35,139 nucleotides of DNA from a virus, in IMG/VR virus record IMGVR_UViG_3300005288_000101, positions 1 through 35,139 of that record. One strand, 5' to 3'. Under the pieces are notes generated by a model that worked only from the letters and a program-made list of their open reading frames with translations, was not told the DNA's origin and searched no databases. Below, one piece after another: positions 7,334-14,111 of the stretch; the first letter of the stretch is position 1, and every line of letters begins with the position of its first letter. A program made the position numbers and the translations under genes.

Positions 7334-8268
7334 GGTGTCCCCAATTTCCGTTTCGCTTCTTCGAGACGTTCCGCTTGATGTGCGGCCCGTTGCTGCTTCT
7401 TCCATTCGATTTCTTCGCCCACGCTGAGTCCGCTCGGTGGTGTGCCGGGGGTCCATGCGTCCCTGCCCAGGACTGCGTCAATGTCGATCTGCCCGTTGAA
7501 TCCCACCGCGGCGGGCTTGGGGGCCACCCCAGCCTTTGCCTTGAGCTGGTCGAACTTCTCGCGCAGCTTGGACATGGACAGGATGTTGGACCGCCAGAAC
7601 TCGTCGTTAGTGGCCCATCGGATCATCCAAGAAACCTGCTTGACGTCGTACCCGTCCTTGTCCAGCAAGAGCCGCGCCGCATCGGCGTTCTTCTTGGTCC
7701 TCGTGGGCTTCTTGAATCCGTTGAGCGCTATGCAGCTATCGAGAAGATCAAGGAGCTCATCGACGTCAAGTCGGGGAGTTTCGACAGAAACTTCCGACGA
7801 GGAAGAACTCTCTTTCTCTCTCTCTCTCTCTGCATTGCAAACGGGTTCGGTTTGCAATGCATTTTGCATACTGCTTGCATTGCTTTCTGCATCCGCATCC
7901 CACCGAACCTTGGCGGCTGCGGAACGCTTCTGGGAAACCTTCTTCACTTGCGCCGCTTCCCTGTTGTGCTCTAGGAAGTCGTGGACGTAGACCTTGCCTG
8001 CGGGGGGCTCGGGGCATCCGTCGCAGTCATGCCCTGGCGCGTGCCAGAGCCCGGCTGAGATAAGCAACTCAATGTCTGAATCGGCGCCGCCAGCCTTTCG
8101 CTGCATCGCCTTAGCCGCAACGAATCCGTCCGTGAGGTGCTGCGCGCAGTATAAAACGGATGCAACGTGCATAAGAATTGCATTGCAACTTGCATCCAAA
8201 ACGTCGAGCATCTTGGGATTATCGAGGTAGCCAACGTCGAATTTGGCGAAGGCTCGTTTGTCAGCCAC
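7330..8268 (-). CDS. Phage replication initiation protein (initiator/helicase loader)
   Basis: This protein of 312 residues starts at a GTG (8268) that shares one base with the upstream stop and follows AAAGGAGA. Residues 1-105 look like a winged-helix replisome-organiser domain (RAFAKFDVGYLDNPKM..., LISAGLWHAPGHDC, VHDFLEHN), then a QKRSAAAKVRW helix. Residues 125-165 form a low-complexity linker with ERERE and a serine run. The C-terminal part (170-260) is helical and probably contacts the helicase. Placement directly before dnaB fits the initiator-loader pair of lambda and similar phages. The linker is encoded by repeat-rich DNA that may be the origin (see 7808-7900). Confidence 0.8.
   Translation of the reverse strand: MADKRAFAKFDVGYLDNPKMLDVLDASCNAILMHVASVLYCAQHLTDGFVAAKAMQRKAGGADSDIELLISAGLWHAPGHDCDGCPEPPAGKVYVHDFLEHNREAAQVKKVSQKRSAAAKVRWDADAESNASSMQNALQTEPVCNAEREREKESSSSSEVSVETPRLDVDELLDLLDSCIALNGFKKPTRTKKNADAARLLLDKDGYDVKQVSWMIRWATNDEFWRSNILSMSKLREKFDQLKAKAGVAPKPAAVGFNGQIDIDAVLGRDAWTPGTPPSGLSVGEEIEWKKQQRAAHQAERLEEAKRKLGTP
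7808..7900. repeat. Iteron-like repeats inside the initiator gene, candidate origin
   Basis: A pure CT run of eight units (7816-7831) adjoins a perfect 12-bp inverted repeat, TGCATTGCAAAC at 7831-7842 and its complement at 7850-7861. Further copies of the TTGCAT core follow: TTTTGCAT (7862-7869), TTGCATTGC (7875-7883), CTGCATCC (7887-7894) and CGCATCC (7894-7900). This codes for the initiator's linker. Lambda has its origin iterons inside gene O in the same way, so this is a candidate replication origin. Confidence 0.6.
8158..8197. repeat. Second TTGCAT repeat cluster near the initiator start
   Basis: GGATGCAA (8158-8165) and TTGCATCC (8190-8197) form an 8-bp perfect inverted repeat that flanks TTGCATTGCAA (8178-8188). 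The core is the same as in the 7831-7900 cluster, about 300 bases away, and the stretch is AT-richer than its surroundings. Confidence 0.5.
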
Positions 8269-8615
8269 TAGGCAGCTCTCCTTTGCCGGTAGTCGCGCAT
8301 GTAGTCCGCGTTGGCGACCTTGCACGCGGCACACACCGGCACGCCGTGATGCTTGTGCCGCCGGTAGCCTGCGTTCGTTCCGCACGCCGACGGATCAAAC
8401 ACCGCCGCAGGCCGGACACCACGCCGCGCCGCGTACTCCAGCCGGGACTGGTCCCGCTTCGCATCCAGGCAGGGCCGGCACGCCGGGACCCCGTACTTCC
8501 GGTGCCGCTTGTACGCCGCGACCGTGCCGCACCGGGACGTGTCGAACCCCTCGACGGGCTCCAGGATGACCGGCTCGTCCAGGTCGTGGACGGCGCCGCG
8601 GTAAACGTAGGCCAT
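8268..8615 (-). CDS. Tandem Cys/His repeat protein, probably DNA-binding
   Basis: The protein has 115 residues with two copies of one unit: CGTVAAYKRHRKYGVPACRPC (split here as CGTVAAYKRH + RKYGVPACRPC, about 29-49) and CGTNAGYRRH + KHHGVPVCAAC (about 78-98). Each unit supplies three Cys and conserved His, then a basic helix. The pattern looks like a small zinc finger, and a related single unit occurs in the gene at 16467-16760. Short proteins with this unit are widespread in actinophages; their function is unknown. The stop is shared by one base with the initiator start. Confidence 0.75.
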   Translation of the reverse strand: MAYVYRGAVHDLDEPVILEPVEGFDTSRCGTVAAYKRHRKYGVPACRPCLDAKRDQSRLEYAARRGVRPAAVFDPSACGTNAGYRRHKHHGVPVCAACKVANADYMRDYRQRRAA

Positions 8616-8803
8616 TACTTTCCTTTCTGGTTCCTCATGATGTTGTTGACGGCCTGGTCGCCGGTCGGATCTCGATATTGCCGGGTGGCACGGTGGCGGG
8701 ATTCGTCCTGAGCTTCCGCGATGATGTGATGCTCACAGGTGCGACGGGATAGGCAGACGCCTGTTGGGCTACGGCATGCCCAGCAGCACGGGTCCGGGTT
8801 CAT
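8615..8803 (-). CDS. Small Cys-rich protein, 62 aa
   Basis: The N-terminus carries a cluster of Cys (DPCCWACRSPTGVCLSRRTCEHH) that can bind zinc, and the rest is charged and helical (DESRHRATRQYRD). No family is recognised. Start ATG 8803 overlaps the redoxin... stop pattern is TAATG with the next gene, which shows coupling within the operon. Confidence 0.7.
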   Translation of the reverse strand: MNPDPCCWACRSPTGVCLSRRTCEHHIIAEAQDESRHRATRQYRDPTGDQAVNNIMRNQKGK

Positions 8804-9102
8804 GCCGCGTCGTCCTGGCGGTGCGTGATGTGCGCCCGGATCATGGCGGGCTGGAACCCTGACCAGACCTCGTCGCCGTCGGGGGTGGATGCGATGACGA
8901 CGGGCATTTCGCGGCGGCTGAGGGTTTCGGTGACGTAGGCGTATGCGGTCTGGTCTTCTTCGACGTTGACGGCGGTGTACACGATGCCTTCGCGGGTCAA
9001 GGTCTTCTTAGTCATGTCGCACTGACGGCAGTCGTACTTGGTGTATACGCAAACCGCAGTGCCCTCGCGGTCCATTGCCTGCTGAATGTGGATCGGTGTC
9101 AT
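8800..9102 (-). CDS. nrdH: NrdH-type glutaredoxin-like protein
   Basis: This protein of 100 residues has a thioredoxin fold in its small glutaredoxin form: VCVYTKYDC leading into the redox motif CRQC (25-28), then MPVVI (66-70, with the cis-Pro) and WSGF (80-83), the end signature of NrdH redoxins. NrdH reduces class Ib ribonucleotide reductase using thioredoxin reductase. No reductase genes lie in this window, so it probably feeds the host enzyme to raise dNTP supply. It starts in an ATGA overlap with the HNH gene. Confidence 0.85.
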   Translation of the reverse strand: MTPIHIQQAMDREGTAVCVYTKYDCRQCDMTKKTLTREGIVYTAVNVEEDQTAYAYVTETLSRREMPVVIASTPDGDEVWSGFQPAMIRAHITHRQDDAA

Positions 9103-9665
9103 TTTGTCTTTCCATTCGTTCGTTGTTCTCTGAGTCGCATTGCCCTAGTGGCGGCGTAAGCCCGTGCGCAAGTCACGCATTGGCGATCCGGCAGGGATCG
9201 GGTGTAGATGTTGTCGCCGGATAGTGGGTGGCCGTTGATGCAGTGCGTCTTGCGCGCATGCTTAGCCCCGGATCCAATGCCGCGGAGGATGTTCACTGCC
9301 TTGGGCACGGCTTCTAGGTGGCGGGGGTTGACGCACCCGCGATTCCGGCAGAGGTGATCTATTTCTAGGCCGTCTGGGATCGGGCCGTTCGAGAGTTCGT
9401 ATGAAATGCGGTGTGCGTTGACAGATTGGCTGCCTCGCCGGAAGGATCCGTATCCGTCCTTCCTGACGTGCGCTGTCCATTCCCAGCACCCCGACGACTT
9501 GCGGACCTTCGGCCAGAATCGTTCGGCGACGGTCGGCTTGTGTGGTGCGTCGGTGGTTCCGCTGCGCATGACGCGGCGGTAATGGAGGTCGCACATATCA
9601 AGTACCTGAATGCCGCGCTTGCACGCCGGTACGTGACACTTCTCTTCTCTTATTCGATTAGGCAA
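9099..9665 (-). CDS. HNH endonuclease, homing-type (HNH_3-like)
   Basis: The protein of 188 residues starts at a TTG (9665), with GGAAGG 11 bases upstream; no better in-frame start is near. An N-terminal Cys/His finger (C10, C15, C25, H28) precedes a CWEW motif (60-63) and the nuclease core AHRISYELSNG (84-94), IDHLC (102-106), NRGCVNP (108-114) and RHLEAV (115-120). A Cys pair finger follows (C142...H146, C163-C166). This layout is typical of free-standing phage homing endonucleases, which spread by cutting genomes lacking them. It leads the replication operon, behind two hairpins. Confidence 0.88.
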   Translation of the reverse strand: MPNRIREEKCHVPACKRGIQVLDMCDLHYRRVMRSGTTDAPHKPTVAERFWPKVRKSSGCWEWTAHVRKDGYGSFRRGSQSVNAHRISYELSNGPIPDGLEIDHLCRNRGCVNPRHLEAVPKAVNILRGIGSGAKHARKTHCINGHPLSGDNIYTRSLPDRQCVTCARAYAATRAMRLREQRTNGKTK

Positions 9666-9687
9666 GGCGGTGGGTTCCTTCCGGGGT

Positions 9688-9716
9688 GCGGCGCTCGACG
9701 TGATGCCGAGCGCCGC
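9688..9716. repeat. 10-bp perfect inverted repeat upstream of the HNH gene
   Basis: GCGGCGCTCG (9688-9697) pairs with CGAGCGCCGC (9707-9716) across a nine-base loop. On the minus strand it lies in the leader of the HNH gene, just after the SSB terminator. No U-run follows on that strand, so a protein site or an RNA structure controlling the HNH operon are both open. Confidence 0.6.
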
Positions 9717-9724
9717 AAATAGAA

Positions 9725-9746
9725 AAGGCGCCGGTTAGGGCGCCTT
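9725..9746 (-). terminator. Intrinsic terminator after ssb
   Basis: AAGGCGCC and GGCGCCTT pair perfectly with a six-base loop, followed on the minus strand by TTTTCTATTT. It lies about 30 bases after the ssb stop. Confidence 0.8.
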
Positions 9747-9777
9747 GGGGGTGTTATGGCTGGGTCGTGCTAACTGG

Positions 9778-10302
9778 TCAGAACGGCGGCTCGGTCTGGG
9801 TGCCAGCTGGAGCCGAGCCCCACCCGCCGGATGCCTGCGCGGGCTGGTTGCCCCACTGAGCCGCGGCGGGCTGGGGGGTCTGCTGGGTGGGCGCGTACTG
9901 GCCCTGCTGCTGGGCTTGTGCGGGCTGCCCGTTGCCGTTGCGCTGGGTGCGGGTGACCTGCGCCTTGGCGTACTGGAGGGAGGGGCCGATCTCGTCAACC
10001 TCGAACTCGATGACAGTCTTCTTCTCGCCGGCCTTGTCGTAGGACCTGGACTTGAGGCGCCCCTGAGCGATGACGCGCATACCCTTCTGCAAGGATTCGG
10101 CCGTGTTCTCGGCAGCTTCACGCCAGATGGACGAGCGCAGGAAAAGAGTCTCAGAATCCTTCCACTCATTCGTGGTCCTATCGAACGTGCGGGGGGTAGA
10201 AGCGATGGTGAAATTCGCAACCGCCGAACCTGATGGCGTGAACCGCAGCTCGGGGTCGTCGGTCAGATTCCCAATAACGGTGATCGTCGTGTCGTTAGCC
10301 AT
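9778..10302 (-). CDS. ssb: Single-stranded DNA-binding protein
   Basis: This 174-residue SSB has a single OB fold in residues 1-112: [20 protein letters not shown], then VANFTIAS, a conserved Trp60 in [11 protein letters not shown], and [13 protein letters not shown]. The C-terminal tail (about 118-174) is rich in Gln, Pro, Gly and Ala and ends EPPF. Bacterial SSB ends in an acidic tip with DDxPF; here the final PPF is kept but acidic residues are few, so contacts with host partners may be weaker. It protects single strands during replication and recombination. Start ATG 10302 follows the membrane gene by two bases. Confidence 0.95.
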   Translation of the reverse strand: MANDTTITVIGNLTDDPELRFTPSGSAVANFTIASTPRTFDRTTNEWKDSETLFLRSSIWREAAENTAESLQKGMRVIAQGRLKSRSYDKAGEKKTVIEFEVDEIGPSLQYAKAQVTRTQRNGNGQPAQAQQQGQYAPTQQTPQPAAAQWGNQPAQASGGWGSAPAGTQTEPPF

Positions 10303-10304
10303 GT

Positions 10305-10514
10305 TCAGTTGCTCTTTTCGTTGGTGGTGGTTTTGGCGGCGCGTTTGGCGCCAAGGGTGTAGAAGTGCGCGGAGACGAACACGTAGACGCACAGGGTTCC
10401 AAGCGCGCTCATGGCCCAATGCGCCTCGCCGGGGGTTAGCGCGTCGGCGAGCAGGAGTACCCAGAATCCGGCGAGTGCTACCCGGAAGATTGTGCCGATG
10501 GTTGAGAGTTTCAC
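10305..10514 (-). CDS. Small membrane protein, two transmembrane helices
   Basis: The product has 69 residues and starts at a GTG (10514) in a GTGA overlap. Two hydrophobic stretches, about residues 4-25 (with [17 protein letters not shown]) and 32-53 ([18 protein letters not shown]), are joined by a short loop, with a basic, polar C-terminus. The function is unknown. An early membrane protein beside ssb could act on host envelope or superinfection; this is only a possibility. Confidence 0.75.
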   Translation of the reverse strand: MKLSTIGTIFRVALAGFWVLLLADALTPGEAHWAMSALGTLCVYVFVSAHFYTLGAKRAAKTTTNEKSN

Positions 10515-10702
10515 TTGCTGTCCTTTGCGATGGTTTCGAGCACGCCAATCCATTGGCGCGCAACTGTTGGGGTGATATGAAGCGCGAACTCCCGCGCGGA
10601 CCCCATGAAGACTTGCTGCCCGATGCGGGTTGGCGGCAGGTCGGACGTGTAGATGTGGCCCGCGGTGATGGACACGCCCACCGTGCCCTCGTGGGTGGTC
10701 AT
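10511..10702 (-). CDS. Hypothetical protein, 63 aa
   Basis: The protein has beta-rich N-terminus ([18 protein letters not shown]) and a C-terminal helix ([18 protein letters not shown]). It starts in an ATGA overlap with the upstream gene and ends in the GTGA overlap with the membrane protein gene. No domain is recognised. Confidence 0.7.
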   Translation of the reverse strand: MTTHEGTVGVSITAGHIYTSDLPPTRIGQQVFMGSAREFALHITPTVARQWIGVLETIAKDSK

Positions 10703-10923
10703 GCCGACTCCAGACGGGCGATCTCTTCCTTCATGAGGAAGATCCGCTCCTTGCCGTTTGTGACGCTGGTCCCGTAGTCGTCAAGCTGGTTCAGCGTCTT
10801 GTTGTAACTGTCGATGTCCGCATAGAGCTGGGCGCTAGTGATTCGCAGGTTCTCGTAAACCCTGCTAATCCGCATCCACTCCGGCTCGTTGTCGAGTGCT
10901 TCGACCTGAATTGGTTTGCTCAT
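10699..10923 (-). CDS. Hypothetical helical protein, 74 aa
   Basis: The N-terminus is acidic (VEALDNEPEWMRISRVYENL) and the remainder is a likely coiled coil (LYADIDSYNKTLNQLDDY, KERIFLMKEEIARLES). It is coupled by ATGA overlaps on both sides to genes of the recombination block. Function not recognised. Confidence 0.7.
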   Translation of the reverse strand: MSKPIQVEALDNEPEWMRISRVYENLRITSAQLYADIDSYNKTLNQLDDYGTSVTNGKERIFLMKEEIARLESA

Positions 10924-11471
10924 TTGCCCTGCTCCTGTACCCAGTCGATGATGTTTTGCGGCGCCTGCTGTTCGGTCAGCCAGGCGATGTATTCCGGCAC
11001 GTTGCCCTCGGTGACCGCCTTGGCCGTGGTGGCGCGGATGTCGTCGGGGATAGTGGGGGTGGTGGGTGCGGGTGCGTCGGGGAGGGGCTGGACGGTGAAT
11101 ATGGCACTCCTGCCCTTCTTGATCAGCAGCGGAACCTTGAGGGGCTTATCAATGCCGCTCATATGGCTGATACGCGAGCCACCCACAGCGGCCCCGCCGA
11201 ACTCCACAGAGTTGTCGCAGTAGAGCGTCACGCGCTGACCCGCGTAGTTAGCTGCATTGGCTCCCCATGCGGCGGCGATCACCCTTCGCATAGACTTGCC
11301 CGGCCTCCACACGCGGGGGAAGTCGGCAAGGTGGAAGTTGAAAGGCTGCTCGGCGTTGTGCCGACTGACCTTCTCGATGGTGAAGGTGCGCGGCCCGCCA
11401 ACCAGGTCCACCGCGTCGAGCTGGTCACTCTTAGGCGCCAAACTCTCGGTCATATCAAGGTCCATCTTCAT
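10920..11471 (-). CDS. Probable recombination-block partner protein, 183 aa
   Basis: ATG 11471 overlaps the upstream stop (ATGA) and is preferred over a longer frame. Residues 1-130 form a compact domain (LVGGPRTFTIEKV, FHLADFPRVWRPGKSMRRVI, YAGQRVTLYCD, VGGSRISHMSGID) that recurs in actinophages next to YqaJ exonuclease genes, usually without a name. A Pro/Thr linker (PAPTTPTIPDD) leads to a C-terminal helical part. Position between the exonuclease and ssb suggests a single-strand-binding or annealing role, but I see no RecT or Erf signature, so this is inference. Confidence 0.7.
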   Translation of the reverse strand: MKMDLDMTESLAPKSDQLDAVDLVGGPRTFTIEKVSRHNAEQPFNFHLADFPRVWRPGKSMRRVIAAAWGANAANYAGQRVTLYCDNSVEFGGAAVGGSRISHMSGIDKPLKVPLLIKKGRSAIFTVQPLPDAPAPTTPTIPDDIRATTAKAVTEGNVPEYIAWLTEQQAPQNIIDWVQEQGK

Positions 11472-11923
11472 TCCTCTTTCTTTGTCGTCGTGTAGCCGCG
11501 GCCGTGACAGGTGGGGCAGAAGTCGGCGCCGCGGTAGCAGTGTTCGGCTCGGCATCGTCCGCCGGATCGATGGCCAGTGCCTTTGCATTTGACGCATTCG
11601 GTTCCGCGTCCGGTCGAGTTACAGGTGGCACATGCGATGCCGTCGGCAAGTACCCGCTTCATTTCGGCGTAGGTGCGCGGCGCGTTCCCATCGGTTCGCG
11701 TGTCCATTTCGTGGCGCAGGAGTTCGGCCAGGTGATCCCACGCGGGTAGCAGGCGGTCCCACTGGATCGAGCGGCCCGTCATGCGGGAGCGTAGAGCGTC
11801 CGCTCCTATGCCGCGACTATCGCAGTAGTCGATGCAGCGGAGTAGGTCACTCGGGTCGTGCGGGTGATGTCCTCCACCGCCAGCAATGGCCTGCGCTGAA
11901 AGCCCCAACTGGTGCGACCACAT
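11468..11923 (-). CDS. DnaJ-type zinc-finger protein
   Basis: The protein of 151 residues ends in a zinc domain with CATC (98-101), CVKCKGTG, C-rich EHC and CPTCHGRGY repeats, like the CxxCxGxG fingers of DnaJ; no J domain is present. Residues 1-90 are helical (LRCIDYCDSRGIG, WDHLAELLRHEMDTR). Such proteins are frequent in phage replication and recombination blocks and may bind DNA or act as adaptors. The start ATG shares one base with the exonuclease stop (TGATG). Confidence 0.75.
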   Translation of the reverse strand: MWSHQLGLSAQAIAGGGGHHPHDPSDLLRCIDYCDSRGIGADALRSRMTGRSIQWDRLLPAWDHLAELLRHEMDTRTDGNAPRTYAEMKRVLADGIACATCNSTGRGTECVKCKGTGHRSGGRCRAEHCYRGADFCPTCHGRGYTTTKKEE

Positions 11924-12603
11924 CAGAAGATCTCCATCTCAGCGAAGTGGTCTAGTCGTTCGGTCGTCGGCAGCCCTTCGGTGGCGTCCAAGTAGCGGGC
12001 TGTCATGTCTTCGGCGGTGGCCTCGAAGAGTTCGACGGCGGCAATAATCGCCCCCTGCCAGTGCGGATCGGGCAGGACGCGCTTCGTCCATAACGGCATC
12101 CCGCTGCAGAAGCTCACGTAGTCCAGCCAGTCACGCCCGGAGACAAGCAGCCCCGCCTGACACTGGGCCATGTTCTCGGCGGGTACTTCGTCGGAGAGGA
12201 TCGTGGCGAGATGCTTCTTAGGTGCACGGGACTTGATTTCGATCAAGCCGTCTGCGCCGACCAAGCCATCAGGTGAGTAGCCCAGCCGGAAGGTGTCGAA
12301 ATCACGGACCATGAACCCAACCTCAGTGGCGGGTGCATGATGCTCGCTGTACGCATCCCGGGCGAACGGCTCGTCAAGGGTGCCTCTGAGCATGTCCGAG
12401 CTTTCACGCATCGGCTCTACATGCCCCGTGATGCGTTCGCCGACGAGTGTCGCCGTGAGTCCGCGCGCCGTGTCATTCATGGCGGGCTTGAAAGTCTTAG
12501 CCGTGACGAGCAGACCAACCACGCTTGCCGTAACTAGACCGCACCGAGCGGCACGCCAGGTGTCGCTTCCTTGCTCCAAATCTTCGTAAATTTTCAGGCT
12601 CAA
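11923..12603 (-). CDS. YqaJ-type (lambda-exonuclease-like) recombination nuclease
   Basis: The 226-residue nuclease has the PD-(D/E)XK signature of the lambda exonuclease/YqaJ family: QGSDTWRAARCGLVTAS (11-27), RGTLDEPFARDAY (73-85), SPDG (110-113, Asp112) and IEIKS (121-125, Glu122 and Lys124), with AQCQ (146-149). It digests one strand of double-stranded ends to prepare annealing. I start it at the TTG 12603 (SLKIYEDLEQG follows), after GGGGAC. A longer frame exists, but it would run through a terminator at 12626-12647 and the family's proteins begin here. Confidence 0.88.
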   Translation of the reverse strand: MSLKIYEDLEQGSDTWRAARCGLVTASVVGLLVTAKTFKPAMNDTARGLTATLVGERITGHVEPMRESSDMLRGTLDEPFARDAYSEHHAPATEVGFMVRDFDTFRLGYSPDGLVGADGLIEIKSRAPKKHLATILSDEVPAENMAQCQAGLLVSGRDWLDYVSFCSGMPLWTKRVLPDPHWQGAIIAAVELFEATAEDMTARYLDATEGLPTTERLDHFAEMEIF

Positions 12604-12625
12604 TTTGTCCCCAATCGTTGGCAAT

Positions 12626-12647
12626 AAAAAAGGACCCTTGCGAGTCC
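12626..12647 (-). terminator. Intrinsic terminator between small-gene operon and exonuclease
   Basis: On the minus strand GGACTC and GGGTCC pair (one T-G pair) around a GCAA tetraloop and are followed by six T. It lies 22 bases after the stop of the 47-codon gene and 23 bases before the exonuclease TTG. Confidence 0.85.
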
Positions 12648-12668
12648 ATATCAGGTGATCTTCTTTAT

Positions 12669-12812
12669 TCAGTCGGTTTCCGTTTTGCATTCGCATTCGG
12701 GGCCGCGGAGTAGTCGCTGTAGTTCGCCGACGTCGATTCGTCCGCAGCCCCATTCGTTTTCGAGGATGTACAGGGCTTGTTTGTTCCGGCGTTCGGCCTC
12801 GCAGTCACTCAT
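12669..12812 (-). CDS. Hypothetical protein, 47 aa
   Basis: A short gene that starts at ATG 12812 in an ATGA overlap and ends just before the terminator. The protein (MSDCEAERRNKQALYILENE at the start) is acidic and helical and ends in a CECK motif. The pattern LENEWGCGRIDVGELQRLL resembles short actinophage proteins with no known function. It is the last gene of the 22-gene early cluster. Confidence 0.7.
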   Translation of the reverse strand: MSDCEAERRNKQALYILENEWGCGRIDVGELQRLLRGPECECKTETD

Positions 12813-13078
12813 GAGCCCAACTCCTCAGCCTTGGCGAGCGCGGCGTGGAATCGGGCCGCTTCTGCGTGATGGAAGACCGCCGTTGCGATGACGTGCTCCT
12901 TGATGACCGCCTCGACAATCTTTACGGCGGGGTGAGCATTGTCCGGCGTCGGGGTTGCGTTGGTGTAGATCGCGTAGACCTGCTCCCGATTGCTCTTGGA
13001 CTCCTGCTCGCGGTGGCGTTCCCGCAGGATGCCCACGGATGCCAACTGGACTGCTTCGTCGCTGATGTTCAGGTTCAT
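12809..13078 (-). CDS. Hypothetical helical protein, 89 aa
   Basis: Start ATG 13078 (MNLNISDEAVQLAS) follows AAAGGAA and overlaps the upstream stop. The protein looks all-helical: EAVQLASVGILRERHRE, then VKIVEAVIKEHVIATAV and a C-terminal HHAEAARFHAALAKAEEL. No family is recognised; there is no membrane segment or Cys motif. Confidence 0.75.
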   Translation of the reverse strand: MNLNISDEAVQLASVGILRERHREQESKSNREQVYAIYTNATPTPDNAHPAVKIVEAVIKEHVIATAVFHHAEAARFHAALAKAEELGS

Positions 13079-13227
13079 TTCTGGTTCCTTTCCTTGATCC
13101 CGCATCGCTGGCAGTCGGCCGTGTGACTTCCTTGGGCGATGCATTTGCGGAGGCGGCGGGTTTGGATCGCGGCGGCTAGTGCGAGCGCGGCCTCGTCGTC
13201 ATACACGGCGGGGATGGGGGTAATCAT
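13075..13227 (-). CDS. Hypothetical protein, 50 aa, Cys pair
   Basis: This 50-codon gene has ATGA overlaps at both ends. After a helix rich in Ala (DDEAALALAAAIQTRRLRKC) comes CIAQGSHTADCQRCG, which together with the His could hold a zinc ion. The end (KERNQK) matches the ends of the gene at 13478, because both stops are built into a ribosome site for the next gene. Confidence 0.65.
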   Translation of the reverse strand: MITPIPAVYDDEAALALAAAIQTRRLRKCIAQGSHTADCQRCGIKERNQK

Positions 13228-13481
13228 GCGATTGCCCGCAATGTCACTGCACGGCGACGAAGCCAGGCCGCGGTGGTATTCGCTTCTGCCGAGTAGGCGC
13301 CATACCGCACGATGTCGTCATGGGTGTAGTCGGGATTGCCTGCCATGTTTTGCATCGTCGCCAGGAACGTCTCGGATCGCACGGCGCGATCATCAGCCGC
13401 CTCTGCCAGCGCCATTGCCCGAGCTTCCCGCAGTGCGTGCTTGAACTCGGTTTCGGTCATCGTCCAAATGCCTTCGCTCAT
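13224..13481 (-). CDS. Hypothetical helical protein, 85 aa
   Basis: This protein is mostly helical (FKHALREARAMALAEAADD, TTAAWLRRRAVTLRAIA) with a short YTHDDIVRYG segment in the middle. It starts at ATG 13481 in an ATGA overlap and ends in another. Not recognised. Confidence 0.7.
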   Translation of the reverse strand: MSEGIWTMTETEFKHALREARAMALAEAADDRAVRSETFLATMQNMAGNPDYTHDDIVRYGAYSAEANTTAAWLRRRAVTLRAIA

Positions 13482-13690
13482 TTCTGGTTCCTTTCCTTTG
13501 GCGCGTAGTAGTCATGGCGTGCACACTCCCGGTCGAATGCTTTGACGGTCCCGGCGTCCCCGATCCGCCAGCCGGACAACTCCATGCCTTCGAGGTCGTC
13601 CACCTGTTCCGGGGTGAGTCGGTGTCGTGCGAGCGAGTGACGGGCCGCGAGAATACCGAAACGGATACGTTGGGCTCGGTATGCGTTCAT
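13478..13690 (-). CDS. Hypothetical basic protein, 70 aa
   Basis: Start ATG 13690 (MNAYRAQRIRFGI) is in an ATGA overlap; a longer frame is rejected. The N-terminal half is basic and His-rich (LAARHSLARHRLTPEQ), then LEGMELSGWRIGD and a C-terminus with ECARHDYYAPKE. It may contact nucleic acid; no family recognised. Confidence 0.65.
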   Translation of the reverse strand: MNAYRAQRIRFGILAARHSLARHRLTPEQVDDLEGMELSGWRIGDAGTVKAFDRECARHDYYAPKERNQK

Positions 13691-13992
13691 GATTCCTCCC
13701 CGTCGTCGTAGTAGGCCGGTGAGAGCCTGTAGACGACGCTCTCGTATTCCGTGCCGATGTCGAGTCCAGCGGTCGGCATCGCAACGCCCGAGCCAGAAGT
13801 GCCGTCCGGGAGGAAATTGCCCCACCGATCGCTCGTCGGGCGCCACCAGCCAGCAGTGCCAGTCGGGTAGATCGTCGGGGGCTGCGGCTCGGTGTACGGG
13901 ATAACAATGTCCTCTTTAGACGTGGCCCGATACCATGTAACGCTGATTGCCCCGCGGCTGAGGATCTGCTCGGGTGCTGTCCATGTGCTCAT
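13687..13992 (-). CDS. Hypothetical protein, 101 aa
   Basis: This protein is Pro, Gly, Tyr and Trp-rich (MSTWTAPEQILSRGAISVTW, YPTGTAGWWRP) with an acidic C-terminus (YYDDGEES), unlike its helical neighbours. It is probably a small beta-domain. Its start and stop are both in four-base overlaps. Function unknown. Confidence 0.7.
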   Translation of the reverse strand: MSTWTAPEQILSRGAISVTWYRATSKEDIVIPYTEPQPPTIYPTGTAGWWRPTSDRWGNFLPDGTSGSGVAMPTAGLDIGTEYESVVYRLSPAYYDDGEES

Positions 13993-14111
13993 TTCTCCTC
14001 CTGTTCAATAAGTTGTTTCAGCCCGCGGACAGCTTCCCGGATCGCCCGGTAGTTCTCGTTCGTTTCCGGGATTGATTCGATGCCGGCGAGGATGGTTGTG
14101 AGGGGGGTCAT
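13989..14111 (-). CDS. Hypothetical 40-aa protein
   Basis: A 40-codon gene with ATGA overlaps at both ends and a GGAGG ribosome site before ATG 14111. The protein is a simple charged helix: MTPLTTILAGIESIPE, then a REAVRGLKQLIEQ segment that could form a short coiled coil. Confidence 0.65.
   Translation of the reverse strand: MTPLTTILAGIESIPETNENYRAIREAVRGLKQLIEQEEK

Noticed and set aside
7801-8200. CRISPR array
   Set aside because: The repeats are short, irregular and inverted, within a coding gene, with no regular spacers.
12604-12753. Extended N-terminus of the YqaJ nuclease from an upstream start
   Set aside because: The extension runs through an intrinsic terminator and overlaps a separate small gene; the family's N-terminus fits the TTG at 12603.
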